Source: CAJJDF01 sp965657945
GTDB taxonomy: Bacteria > Bacteroidota > Bacteroidia > Flavobacteriales_D > CAJJDF01
Assembly: GCA_965657945.1 (NCBI GenBank)
Contig: CBFHPW010000006.1
Span: 1-64,000, forward strand
DNA length: 64,000 nt
Direction: 5' to 3'
Under the pieces are notes generated by a model. That model made no database searches. It was not told where the DNA came from and saw nothing but the letters and a program-made list of their open reading frames with translations. Both the position numbers and the translations under genes were made by a program. Shown here piece after piece: positions 34,917 through 43,900 of the stretch. Position 1 is the first letter of the stretch. Every line of letters starts with the position of its first letter.

Positions 34917-35756
34917 TTAGTTCCACAATATGCGAAGGTATGTCCCGAAGCTAGGGACAAATTTTTTGGCGTTTTCTATATTCTCGACCAAATAAAGTGA
35001 GCCTTCAGTGAGCCTTTCGATATATTGACTATTCTTGGTCAGTCTACCCTCCAAACCAAAAGCAATCGTAAATTTTTCATTCAATAAAAGCGTAACACCG
35101 TTGTCTAGAAACATGCCATAACCAAAACCATCTACACGCTGAACAGTCAAGCCAGCATTCTGTAGTCTCGTAATATCATAGTTATCGGAACGAATTACCA
35201 ATTCCTGGTTTTCTAACTGGATGTAATTAAAACCGATTCCTGGTGCTACAAAATAATTCAGTTTGGGCTGAATTTCTATGTTTTTTTGAATTCCTAGTTT
35301 ATATCCAAATCTTCTTTCTCTCGCATTTACTCGAGCTTGTTCAAATTCTCCTGTAAAGTTTCTAGGATTGTCCAATTCAATGACCAATGGTGTAGAAAAA
35401 CGAATCATAGCAAGATCAAACTTCATGATAAAGGACCAAGTGGAGTTGACATCAAAACCGAGATAAACACCAGAAAAAAAAGAGGCAGGATATTCATTGT
35501 TCCCTGCATATTCCCATCCATTTATTGGGTAACCAAACTGATCCTGTAGTTTTTGACGAGTTTGAGGATTTGCAAGAATTCTTGAAACACCAAAAGGATG
35601 AGATCCATCTAAAAATTGAGCAGATTGGTTATTTGGGAAGTCAATTCCTAAATCAATTCCAAATCTAAATTTCTTGATTTTGGATTCTTGTTGACTAAAA
35701 AAAGTAAAATAACTTCCAGTAAATACAATTAATAGTTTGATTTTTATTCCCTTCAT
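34917..35756 (-). CDS. Outer-membrane beta-barrel-like protein, unknown function
   Basis: A signal peptide (about 1-22) precedes 257 residues with barrel-like amphipathic strands, for example FRFGIDLGIDFPN, FFSGVYLGFDVNSTWSFIMK, FGYKLGIQKNIEIQP, YFVAPGIGFNYIQLE and FTIAFGLEGRLTKN. The protein ends FGTYLRILWN. No specific family is recognised. It is transcribed divergently from the PEGA-domain lipoprotein gene, from a shared 79-bp intergenic region. Confidence 0.55.
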   Translation of the reverse strand: MKGIKIKLLIVFTGSYFTFFSQQESKIKKFRFGIDLGIDFPNNQSAQFLDGSHPFGVSRILANPQTRQKLQDQFGYPINGWEYAGNNEYPASFFSGVYLGFDVNSTWSFIMKFDLAMIRFSTPLVIELDNPRNFTGEFEQARVNARERRFGYKLGIQKNIEIQPKLNYFVAPGIGFNYIQLENQELVIRSDNYDITRLQNAGLTVQRVDGFGYGMFLDNGVTLLLNEKFTIAFGLEGRLTKNSQYIERLTEGSLYLVENIENAKKFVPSFGTYLRILWN

Positions 35757-35783
35757 TGATTTCGAAAGTACAAAATCTATTGC

Positions 35784-35813
35784 TTTGAAACACGCTTTTT
35801 TTTATTAAGTTTG
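35784..35813 (+). promoter_or_regulatory. Promoter of the PEGA-domain lipoprotein gene
   Basis: TTTG at 35784-35787, an 18-bp spacer and TAAGTTTG at 35806-35813 match both consensus elements, 22 bp before the ATG. Confidence 0.7.
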
Positions 35814-35835
35814 TTCCGTAACCGAATACTTTTTT

Positions 35836-36480
35836 ATGAAAAAACTGTTTCCCATTCTTGTGTTGGCGATGTCGTTAATAAGCTGTGCAACAATTTTAAG
35901 GAAGGATACTTTGCAAGAAGTGAACTTCCATACAAATCCGCCAAATGCCAGTATTTTTGTAGATGGTGAAAAAGTGGGGACTTCACCCATGACTTATTCG
36001 CTTGAAACAAGGAAAGAACACTCCATAGAATACCAACTCAAAGGATACCCAACTACTGTTTATTACTTGAAAGGGGAAGTTTTGCCAGAATATGTTGTTG
36101 GAGATATTATTATTGGCGGAGGTGTTTTAGGTTGGATACCAGTTTTGGTGGATAATCATACAAATAAATGGCGTGGGTTTGACCAATTCATAATTGATCA
36201 AAATGCCAGTTTTGGTGAAAAATTACCAATCCAAGATAAAGATGGAGATGGAATTGCTAATGACAAAGATGACTGTCCAACTGTGAAAGGGATTGCTGCC
36301 TTTAACGGCTGTCCAGATTCTGACGGAGATGGAATAAAAGACAGTGAAGATGTTTGTCCATCTACACCTGGTTTGGCGAAGTACAAAGGTTGTGCAGATA
36401 CAGATGGGGATGGTGTTCCAGATAATTTCGATAAGTGCCCGAACGAAGCAGGAATGATAGAAGGATGTCCAAAGAAATGA
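35836..36480 (+). CDS. Lipoprotein with PEGA domain and thrombospondin type 3 repeats
   Basis: A lipobox (LISC, Cys17) is followed by a PEGA domain (about 29-80, with NTNPPNASIFVDGEKVGTSP-like segment HTNPPNASIFVDGEKVGTSP) that often binds peptidoglycan or other surface polymers. A short hydrophobic stretch lies at 87-105 (VVGDIIIGGGVLGWIPVLV). The C-terminal third carries three Ca2+-binding type 3 repeats (DKDGDGIANDKDDCP at 134-148, DSDGDGIKDSEDVCP at 161-175, DTDGDGVPDNFDKCP at 188-202). In Bacteroidota such repeats often link lipid anchors to OmpA domains, but no OmpA domain follows here; the protein ends at 214 residues. Confidence 0.78.
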   Translation: MKKLFPILVLAMSLISCATILRKDTLQEVNFHTNPPNASIFVDGEKVGTSPMTYSLETRKEHSIEYQLKGYPTTVYYLKGEVLPEYVVGDIIIGGGVLGWIPVLVDNHTNKWRGFDQFIIDQNASFGEKLPIQDKDGDGIANDKDDCPTVKGIAAFNGCPDSDGDGIKDSEDVCPSTPGLAKYKGCADTDGDGVPDNFDKCPNEAGMIEGCPKK

Positions 36481-36509
36481 ATTAAAAAAAAGTAAAATTG
36501 AGTTGAAAT

Positions 36510-37355
36510 TTACTCAATGACTAAACGGTAACCTATTCCCCTCACATTTAAAATCTTTATTTTCTCGTCACATTCCAATTTCTTTCTTAGTTTGGAAATA
36601 TACACATCCAAAGTACGTCCGATATAACTTCCTTCATCAGACCAAATTGCATTAAGTAATAGTTCGCGTTCTAGTGTTTCGTTTAAATGCAAAAATAGCA
36701 TCTTCAAAAGTTCATATTCTTTATTCGATAAAGTTCTTTCTTTCCCTTTGTACAAAAGTGTCATTCTTGCCTTATTCAGCTTATAATTCCCAATTTTTAA
36801 GTATTGATTATTTTTGTTACTACGATATATTACTACAAGCAGAATACCCAATCCAACCAAAAATATCGAAACCAAAAACTGGAAAATCAGAGGGTTTTCT
36901 TTTGTTAATTTGCTGATACTAGAAAGCGAAATTGGAGTAAAATGGAATTCATAACATGATACAGGTAGAGCTCGTAATTTGCAGGGAAACTCCTCATCTA
37001 ACTGAGACAAATCTGCCATATAACTATACACCACATCGTTCTGATTGCATTCCTTTACTTCAATTAAATACCCGCCATCAACTTCGTACCTTTCGAGGGT
37101 TTTAATAGCACAAAAAGCAAGTAAATCTGGTTCAAAAGAAAATAATCTATCAAAAGAAACTTCATAGCTATTTCCTGAATGATGAATAGGTAAAACGCGT
37201 GAATTGCTATCGCCTAGTTGCAACAAAAACTCATTTCCCACAGCTCTTAGAAATAACTGATGTTGCTGATCTACAGATTGAGATGAACAGTTAACTATCA
37301 TGAATATAGCTGTAAATAACCAGAGGCAAAGATGCTTAGAGACAATAGTTTTCAT
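36510..37355 (-). CDS. Transmembrane winged-helix regulator with N-terminal periplasmic sensor
   Basis: The order is signal peptide (about 1-23), a periplasmic domain of about 130 residues with four or more Cys (C82, C103, C125, C134), one membrane helix (155-177) and a C-terminal OmpR/PhoB-type winged helix (about 185-281). The latter shows RTLSNKEYELLKMLFLHLNE, SYIGRTLDVYISKLRKKL (recognition helix) and ILNVRGIGYRLVIE (wing). There is no receiver domain. It resembles ToxR/CadC one-component regulators with the order of domains reversed. The target is unknown. The divergent gene at 37493 and the tandem repeat between them are candidates. Confidence 0.82.
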   Translation of the reverse strand: MKTIVSKHLCLWLFTAIFMIVNCSSQSVDQQHQLFLRAVGNEFLLQLGDSNSRVLPIHHSGNSYEVSFDRLFSFEPDLLAFCAIKTLERYEVDGGYLIEVKECNQNDVVYSYMADLSQLDEEFPCKLRALPVSCYEFHFTPISLSSISKLTKENPLIFQFLVSIFLVGLGILLVVIYRSNKNNQYLKIGNYKLNKARMTLLYKGKERTLSNKEYELLKMLFLHLNETLERELLLNAIWSDEGSYIGRTLDVYISKLRKKLECDEKIKILNVRGIGYRLVIE

Positions 37356-37412
37356 AGTTCAAAGCTATTAGTTTAAGTAATATAATAAAACCAAGTTTAT
37401 TCAATTTACGGG

Positions 37413-37432
37413 TTATTTTACATTATTTTACA
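37413..37432. repeat. Perfect tandem 10-bp repeat, candidate operator
   Basis: TTATTTTACA occurs twice head to tail. Degenerate copies flank it (7/10 at 37401-37410, 6/10 at 37433-37442). Direct repeats spaced by one helical turn are the usual target form of OmpR/PhoB-type winged helices. It lies about 60 bp from each of the two divergent genes. Confidence 0.55.
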
Positions 37433-37492
37433 GTCTTTTAAGCTATATTTTGGTTCTAAGTGTTAGATTCATTTCAAATCAACTCTATCCTT

Positions 37493-38386
37493 ATGAAAAA
37501 CAAAAAACAAATACTGCTATTTTTTTTATTGGTTTCTTCGATTTTCACTTGCGCTCAGTCAGAACAAACAGCTCAAGAAAAGAAAGAAAAAGTTATCCAA
37601 TTAAAACCCCATAAATATGGTGGATGGTACTGTCCTGACAACCTCACTGGTTTTCCTGCCGTTGATTTTAATAAATGGAACAAAGTCCCCGTAATAGCAA
37701 ATAGACTTCCTACAAAAAAAGAAGTTGAAACGGAGGCCTCTCTTATTTATATAGATGCTAAGGAATATCCAACTGCTCAAGCAATTGAAATAAAGCTGCC
37801 ACAGCTAGCCACTTTTTACAATATCAATACACGAAGAAATGAATTGGTTATAGTGATCCAAGCGATTTCAATTGGAAATGACTCAATTGTTGGTTTTAGA
37901 TACTTAAATGGAGGAAATGGCAGTGCAAGAATAGAGGAGGTAAAGTTCCTTGAAAACGTTCAAACTAGTGGTTTGGTAAATAGTAAATTTGTGTCCTTAG
38001 ATATGACAATTAGAGCAAGTGAAGATAAAATCTGGAAGGTGTTAACGGACACTTCCTATATTCAAATATTATCTCCTATTTTCGATAAAAATAAAACTCT
38101 AAAAAAGAAGTGGAGAAGCCAAACGAACATGAATTACGCTTACTCGTATAGTGGTATTAAAAAAGCACAGTTTGGAGGTAAACACTTTGGTAGTTTTTAT
38201 ATTCAAAACGATTATGAAACTTTAAATTATTCTGAAAAGATTTTCATCTCGCAGAATAACCTAGCCGAATTTTCCAAAGTTCAATTAGTTTTCGGTCCAT
38301 TCCTTAAGGATTTCGATAAACAAGAAATCATGTTAACTCAATGGTTAGCAAGAGTAAAATTACTAAGCGAAGTTCAAACAGATTAA
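37493..38386 (+). CDS. Secreted protein with SRPBCC/START-like C-terminal domain
   Basis: I start at the ATG at 37493 (297 residues); a longer frame would need a GTG at 37460. A signal peptide (about 1-22, FLLVSSIFTCAQ) is followed by an unrecognised N-terminal part beginning near KPHKYGGWYCPDNLTGFPA. From about residue 175 the sequence SLDMTIRASEDKIWKVLTDTSY looks like the opening of an SRPBCC (polyketide cyclase/START) ligand-binding fold. Function is unknown. It is divergent from the transmembrane winged-helix regulator. Confidence 0.55.
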   Translation: MKNKKQILLFFLLVSSIFTCAQSEQTAQEKKEKVIQLKPHKYGGWYCPDNLTGFPAVDFNKWNKVPVIANRLPTKKEVETEASLIYIDAKEYPTAQAIEIKLPQLATFYNINTRRNELVIVIQAISIGNDSIVGFRYLNGGNGSARIEEVKFLENVQTSGLVNSKFVSLDMTIRASEDKIWKVLTDTSYIQILSPIFDKNKTLKKKWRSQTNMNYAYSYSGIKKAQFGGKHFGSFYIQNDYETLNYSEKIFISQNNLAEFSKVQLVFGPFLKDFDKQEIMLTQWLARVKLLSEVQTD

Positions 38387-38416
38387 AAAAAAAGGCTCCA
38401 CTTTCTTGGAACCCTT
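38385..38416. terminator. Bidirectional terminator before pckA
   Basis: A 10-bp stem with G-U pairs (38391-38400 with 38407-38416) has an A-run on the pckA-distal side (T-run on the minus strand) and TTTT on the plus strand. It separates two converging genes. Confidence 0.7.
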
Positions 38417-38438
38417 TTAAGTTGATGTATTAGATTGG

Positions 38439-40055
38439 TTAGACGATTACTGCCTTTGAATTTGGAGCAGCAGCCATAATTTCTTCATTTGCGGCATCCT
38501 CGAACTTCTTGAAGTTTTCAACAAAATTACCAGCTAAATTACTTGCTTTGGCGTCATACGCTGATTTATCTGCCCACGTATTTTTAGGGTGAAGCATTTC
38601 CGTAGGTACGTTCTCACATTCGTTTGGCATGGCCAGCCCGAATACTTCATGAGTTGTGTACTCTACATTCTCCAACTTCCCTTCTAAAGCAGCTGTAATC
38701 ATGGCTCTGGTATACTTCAATTTAATTCTGCTTCCTACTCCATATTCTCCACCGGACCATCCTGTGTTAATTAGCCAAACCTTTACACCAGTCTCCTCAA
38801 TCTTTTTTCCAAGCATTTCTGCGTACTTGGTTGGATGTAACGGCAAAAATGGAGCTCCAAAACATGCTGAAAAAACTGTTTGCGGCTCAGTTACTCCTGC
38901 TTCAGTACCTGCCACTTTCGCTGTATACCCCGAAATAAAATGATACATTGCTTGTCCAGGTGTTAACTTAGAAATTGGAGGTAATACTCCGAACGCATCA
39001 GCTGTTAGGAAAAAGATATTTTTTGGAATTCCTCCTTTTGAAGGAACCATAATATTATCGATGTGGTGAATAGGATACGATACTCGTGTGTTTTGAGTAA
39101 TTGCAGTGTCACTGTAATCTGGAGTTGAAGTTCCTTCTTGGAACCCAATATTTTCCAAAATTGCACCAAATTTTATTGCATTATAAATCTGTGGCTCTTG
39201 CTCTTCTGTTAAGTCAATTGTCTTGGCATAACATCCACCTTCAAAATTAAAAACACTGTCTTTTGACCATCCGTGCTCGTCATCTCCAATTAGCCTTCTA
39301 TTTGGATCAGAAGATAAGGTGGTTTTTCCTGTTCCTGAGAGCCCAAAAAACACGGCAGTATCACCATCTTTTCCCACATTAGCTGAACAGTGCATTGATA
39401 GCGTGTTTTTTTCGTGAGGCAAAATGAAATTCAAAACAGAGAAAATTCCTTTTTTGATTTCACCAGTATATCCAGTTCCACCGATAATTATCATCTTTTT
39501 AGTGAAATTTACCACCGCAAAATTATGCTGTCTCGTGCCGTCTTCAGCAGCAACAGCCATCATTCCAGGAGCATTTATTACATACCACTCAGGGTTGAAG
39601 TTTTCTAGCTCAGCTTTTTCTGGTCTTAAGAACATGTTACTAGCAAACATATTTGACCAAGGAAACTCTGTGATAACTCTTAGATTTAGTCTGTAGTCTT
39701 CATCAGCGCATGCGTATGCATCACGCACAAACACTTCTTTTCCAGCTAAGTAATCATTAATTTTAGCGTGTAGCTTATCAAAGTTTTCAGGGGTAAATTT
39801 GATATTAATATCTCCCCACCATACTGATTCTTCGGTTTTGTCATCACAAACAATGAATCTATCCTTAGGTGATCTACCTGTAAACTCACCTGTATTTATT
39901 ACAAGTGCACCAGTGTCTGACAATTTTCCTTGTCCCAAATCTATGGTTTTTTGAGTCAATTCTTCTGGTGTAAGATTCCAATGAGCTTTGTCAATTTTTC
40001 CAAGCCCAAGTTCTTTGAGGTTTGAAGTGTTAGGTACTAATCCTAATTCATTCAT
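38439..40055 (-). CDS. pckA: Phosphoenolpyruvate carboxykinase (ATP)
   Basis: PckA converts oxaloacetate and ATP to phosphoenolpyruvate, CO2 and ADP at the start of gluconeogenesis. Motifs seen are NTGEFTGRSPKDRF (54-67, with substrate Arg61), the P-loop GLSGTGKTTLS (238-248), the kinase-2 motif LIGDDEHGW (255-263) and VWLINTGWSGG. The 538-residue length matches the ATP-dependent type. A -7 element lies 27 bp upstream and a terminator follows. Confidence 0.97.
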   Translation of the reverse strand: MNELGLVPNTSNLKELGLGKIDKAHWNLTPEELTQKTIDLGQGKLSDTGALVINTGEFTGRSPKDRFIVCDDKTEESVWWGDINIKFTPENFDKLHAKINDYLAGKEVFVRDAYACADEDYRLNLRVITEFPWSNMFASNMFLRPEKAELENFNPEWYVINAPGMMAVAAEDGTRQHNFAVVNFTKKMIIIGGTGYTGEIKKGIFSVLNFILPHEKNTLSMHCSANVGKDGDTAVFFGLSGTGKTTLSSDPNRRLIGDDEHGWSKDSVFNFEGGCYAKTIDLTEEQEPQIYNAIKFGAILENIGFQEGTSTPDYSDTAITQNTRVSYPIHHIDNIMVPSKGGIPKNIFFLTADAFGVLPPISKLTPGQAMYHFISGYTAKVAGTEAGVTEPQTVFSACFGAPFLPLHPTKYAEMLGKKIEETGVKVWLINTGWSGGEYGVGSRIKLKYTRAMITAALEGKLENVEYTTHEVFGLAMPNECENVPTEMLHPKNTWADKSAYDAKASNLAGNFVENFKKFEDAANEEIMAAAPNSKAVIV

Positions 40056-40081
40056 AAATTTTCTTTTTTGAAATTATGAAA

Positions 40082-40089
40082 CAAAATTA
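40082..40089 (-). promoter_or_regulatory. -7 element of pckA
   Basis: On the minus strand TAATTTTG matches TAnnTTTG, 26 bp upstream of the start. Confidence 0.5.
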
Positions 40090-40184
40090 CTGCTAATTCT
40101 AGTATTATACTCTTAATTAAGATATGTTTTTCCACAAATAGTTCGAGTTTTCCACTAATTGTAAAGTGTACAATTACCTATAAA

Positions 40185-40565
40185 TTAATCATTTTTAATT
40201 AATTTATAGAGCAACAAAATAACTGCCAAAATCATTAATAAGCCTCCAATTGGGGTTACAGGCCATACATAACTTGATACTCCCGATTGATAAAAAAGGC
40301 TAATCGCGTAAAGCGAAAAACTAAAACAACATGCCCCAATAACAAAGAATAAAGCCGGTAATTTTATGGAAAAATTAAATGCATTGTAGTTCAACCCTAA
40401 AATCAACAGAACTATACCTGCATAAAACTGATAATCAACTCCAGTTCTTAAAGATTTAAGCTGTTTTGGTTCCAATACGTTTTCAAAGTAATGAGCACCA
40501 AAAGCACCCATAACTATTGCAAATGCAATAAAAATTAATCCAATAATTGTCGTGCTTTTATTCAC
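40185..40565 (-). CDS. DUF423-family small membrane protein
   Basis: Four hydrophobic helices and the segment MGAFGAHYFENVL, followed by YQFYAGIVLLILG and GVSSYVWPVTPIGGLLMILA, identify the DUF423 family of inner-membrane proteins of unknown function. I start at a GTG at 40565 (126 residues, MNKSTTIIGLIFIAF), 10 bp after the DUF3467 stop. The longest frame would begin at a TTG inside the upstream gene. Confidence 0.8.
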   Translation of the reverse strand: MNKSTTIIGLIFIAFAIVMGAFGAHYFENVLEPKQLKSLRTGVDYQFYAGIVLLILGLNYNAFNFSIKLPALFFVIGACCFSFSLYAISLFYQSGVSSYVWPVTPIGGLLMILAVILLLYKLIKND

Positions 40566-40575
40566 AGAAAAAGTA

Positions 40576-40902
40576 TTAGGCTTGAGTTGTCGGTCCTCCA
40601 AAGTTCATAGGTATTCCACCACCTTGATTTCCATTATCAAGGTCTTTTATCACACCATGTTGGCTTTCGTACTTTCCAATATTATCAACCAAAGCTTTCA
40701 TCAATCTTTTGGCATGTTGTGGAGTTAGTAAAATTCTCGATTTTACTTTCGCTTTGGGAGTTCCTGGCATCATCCTTACAAAATCCACCACAAATTCTGC
40801 CGGTGAGTGAGTAATAATGGCCAAGTTGGAATAAATTCCATCAGCAATTTCTTCTGATAATTCAATATTAATTTGGTTTGGGTCTTGATTTTGATCTTCC
40901 AT
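40576..40902 (-). CDS. DUF3467 domain protein
   Basis: The 108-residue protein is typical of DUF3467: INIELSEEIADGIYSNLAII, HSPAEFVVDFVRMMPG and AKVKSRILLTPQHAKRLM. The role is unknown; the family is commonly found just after rpoC in Bacteroidota, as here. The rpoC terminator lies between the two, so it probably has its own weak promoter or depends on read-through. Confidence 0.85.
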   Translation of the reverse strand: MEDQNQDPNQINIELSEEIADGIYSNLAIITHSPAEFVVDFVRMMPGTPKAKVKSRILLTPQHAKRLMKALVDNIGKYESQHGVIKDLDNGNQGGGIPMNFGGPTTQA

Positions 40903-40928
40903 TGTCAGTTTATTTTGAATATAAAGTT

Positions 40929-40962
40929 AAAAAAAAAAGCCTTCCCGAAATCTCGAGAAGGC
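40929..40962 (-). terminator. Terminator of the rpoBC transcript
   Basis: On the minus strand a stem GCCTTC...GAAGGC with an inner CGA/TCG pairing is followed by ten T. It lies 25 bp beyond the rpoC stop. Confidence 0.88.
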
Positions 40963-40986
40963 AATCTTAGTGTATCTTGTTTTTAA

Positions 40987-43900
40987 TTATGCTTCAGTTT
41001 CTTCAGTAACTTCCTCTGTTACCTCTTCAGCTTCATTTACCGAAGTTGAAACTACCTCCATGTTGTCATATTTTCTCATTCCAGTACCTGCTGGTATTAA
41101 GTGTCCTACGATTACATTTTCTTTCAATCCTTTCAAGTAGTCTACTTTTCCTTTTACAGCTGCTTCGTTCAATACCTTTGTCGTTTCTTGGAAAGAAGCC
41201 GCAGACATGAAACTATCAGTTTGTAGAGAAGAACGTGTAATACCCTGAAGCATTGGACGAGAGGTTGCTGCTACAGCATCTCTTGCCGTAACCAACTGAG
41301 CATCTTTTCTCTTAAGGTTAGAATTCTCGTCTCTTAGTTTTCTTGCAGAAATAATCTGACCTGGTTTTAACACATCAGAATCTCCAGCATCTTCCACCAC
41401 TTTCATTCCCCAAATTCTATCGTTTTCTTCTAAGAATTTGATTTTGTCAGCAGCTTGCTTTTCTAAGAATTTCGTATCCCCAGCATCAATAATCTCCACC
41501 TTTCTCATCATTTGACGCACGATTACTTCAAAGTGCTTGTCATTAATTTTTACTCCTTGTAGTCTGTACACCTCCTGAACTTCATTCACGATGTATTCTT
41601 GCACAGCAGTAGGCCCTTTGATTTCCAAGATACTCTTTGGAGTAATAGCTCCGTCCGATAATTGCATTCCGGCTCTTACGAAGTCATTTTCTTGAACTAA
41701 GATGTGTTTAGACAAAGAAACTGCATATTTCTTCACAATTCCTGTTCTTGATTCAATAATAATTTCTCTTTTTCCTCTTTTGATTTTACCGAATGAAACG
41801 ATACCATCAATTTCAGAAACCACAGCTGGGTTTGAAGGGTTACGTGCTTCGAATAATTCTGTAATTCTAGGTAAACCTCCTGTAATATCACCCGTTTTAC
41901 CAGAAACTCTAGGTATTTTTACTAGAATACGTCCTGATTCTATTTTCTCATTATCATCTACGTTAATGATCGCTCCTACTGGAATGTTATAACTCTTGAT
42001 TACGTTCTTTTTAGAATCCATAATTCGAATTACCGGAATCTTCTTCTTATCCTTAGAGTCAGTAATTACTTTATCAGCAAATCCTGTTTGCTCATCCACT
42101 TCTTCTCTAAAAGTAATACCTTCTTCAATATTTTCGAAAGAAATAGAACCTTTAGATTCCGAGACGATCACTGCGTTGTATGGATCCCACGTACAAATCA
42201 CATCTCCTTTTTGTACAGAACTTCCGTTTGGCGTTTTCAAGAACGAACCATAAGGAATATTATTTGTAGCTAAAGTAACTCCAGTTTTAGGATCTAGAAT
42301 CTTCATTTCTGCCGAACGACCAATAACTACAGTAATGTCATTACCCTCTTTATCTTTTGTATCGATAGTTTTAAGTTCGTCAATATCCAATTTCCCTTCG
42401 TACTTCGCCTGAAGACTATTTTCATCCGCAATATTCGAGGCTGTTCCCCCTACGTGGAATGTTCTTAATGTCAGCTGTGTTCCTGGTTCTCCAATGGACT
42501 GGGCAGCAATTACTCCAACAGTCTCACCTACTTTTACCATTCGTGAAGTAGATAAGTTTCGTCCGTAACATTTCGCACAAACTCCTCTTTTCAATTCACA
42601 AGTAAGAACCGATCTCACTTCTACTTCATCAATATCTGCTTCTACAATTGCAGTGGCAGTTTCTTCTGTAATTTCATCTCCTTCAACCACCAAAACCTCT
42701 TCAGTTTTAGGATGTTTCAATGTAAATACACTTACTCTACCAACGATTCTATTGTACAATGATTCAATTTCTTCGTCATTCTTTTTCAAAGAAGTAACGT
42801 TAATACCTCTCAATGTTCCACAATCTTCATCATTAATGATTACATCTTGTGATACATCTACCAGTCTTCTTGTTAAATATCCTGCATCGGCTGTTTTCAG
42901 AGCTGTATCTGCAAGACCTTTACGCGCACCGTGAGTAGAAATAAAGTACTCAAGTACTGAAAGTCCTTCTTTAAAGTTAGACAAAATTGGGTTTTCGATA
43001 ATTTGTTGGCTTGTTGCCCCAGATTTCTGTGGTTTTGCCATCAATCCCCTCATTCCTGATAACTGACGAATTTGCTCTTTAGAACCCCTTGCTCCAGAAT
43101 CAAACATCATGTAAATTGAGTTGAATCCTTGCATGTCATTCTTTAATTGATCCATTAAGATATGAGTCAACCTAGAGTTGGTGTGCGTCCAAATATCAAT
43201 AATTTGGTTGTAACGCTCATTATTTGTAATAAGTCCCATGTTGTAATTCTCCATTACATCTGTTACTTCATCTTGAGCTTTGTTTACCAGAATATCTTTT
43301 TCAACTGGAATAATAATATCATCAAGGTTGAATGACAAACCACCTTTGAAGGCATTTGTGTATCCCATTTCCTTAATATCATCCAAAAATTCTGCAGTTT
43401 TAGAAACTCCACAAATCTTAAGGACTCTTCCAATAATGTCTCTCAAAGATTTCTTAGTAAGGACATCATTTATATATCCTACTTCTTTAGGAACTAGATC
43501 ATTAAACAATACTCTACCACAAGTTGTTTCTATCAATTTAGTAACCGCTTGACCTTTTTCCATGTCGTGCGTTCTTACTTTGATTGTTGCATGCAAGTCC
43601 AATTTCTTTTCGTTGTATGCTATCACTACTTCTTCTGGAGAGTAGAAAATTTTATCTTCTCCTTTCACTATTTCCTCGTCAGTAGTTCTTTTTTGCTTGG
43701 TAATGTAATACAATCCCAATACCATATCCTGCGAAGGAACCGTAATTGGTGCTCCATTGGCAGGGTTCAAGATATTGTGAGAAGCAAGCATTAATAGCTG
43801 TGCTTCAAGTATTGCCGCATTAGAAAGAGGCAAGTGAACCGCCATTTGATCTCCATCAAAATCGGCATTAAATGCTGTACATACCAAAGGGTGTAGTCTA

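Noticed and set aside
40566..40601. N-terminal extension of the DUF423 protein from a TTG at 40601
   Set aside because: It would overlap the DUF3467 gene and adds residues not typical of the family; GTG at 40565 fits better.
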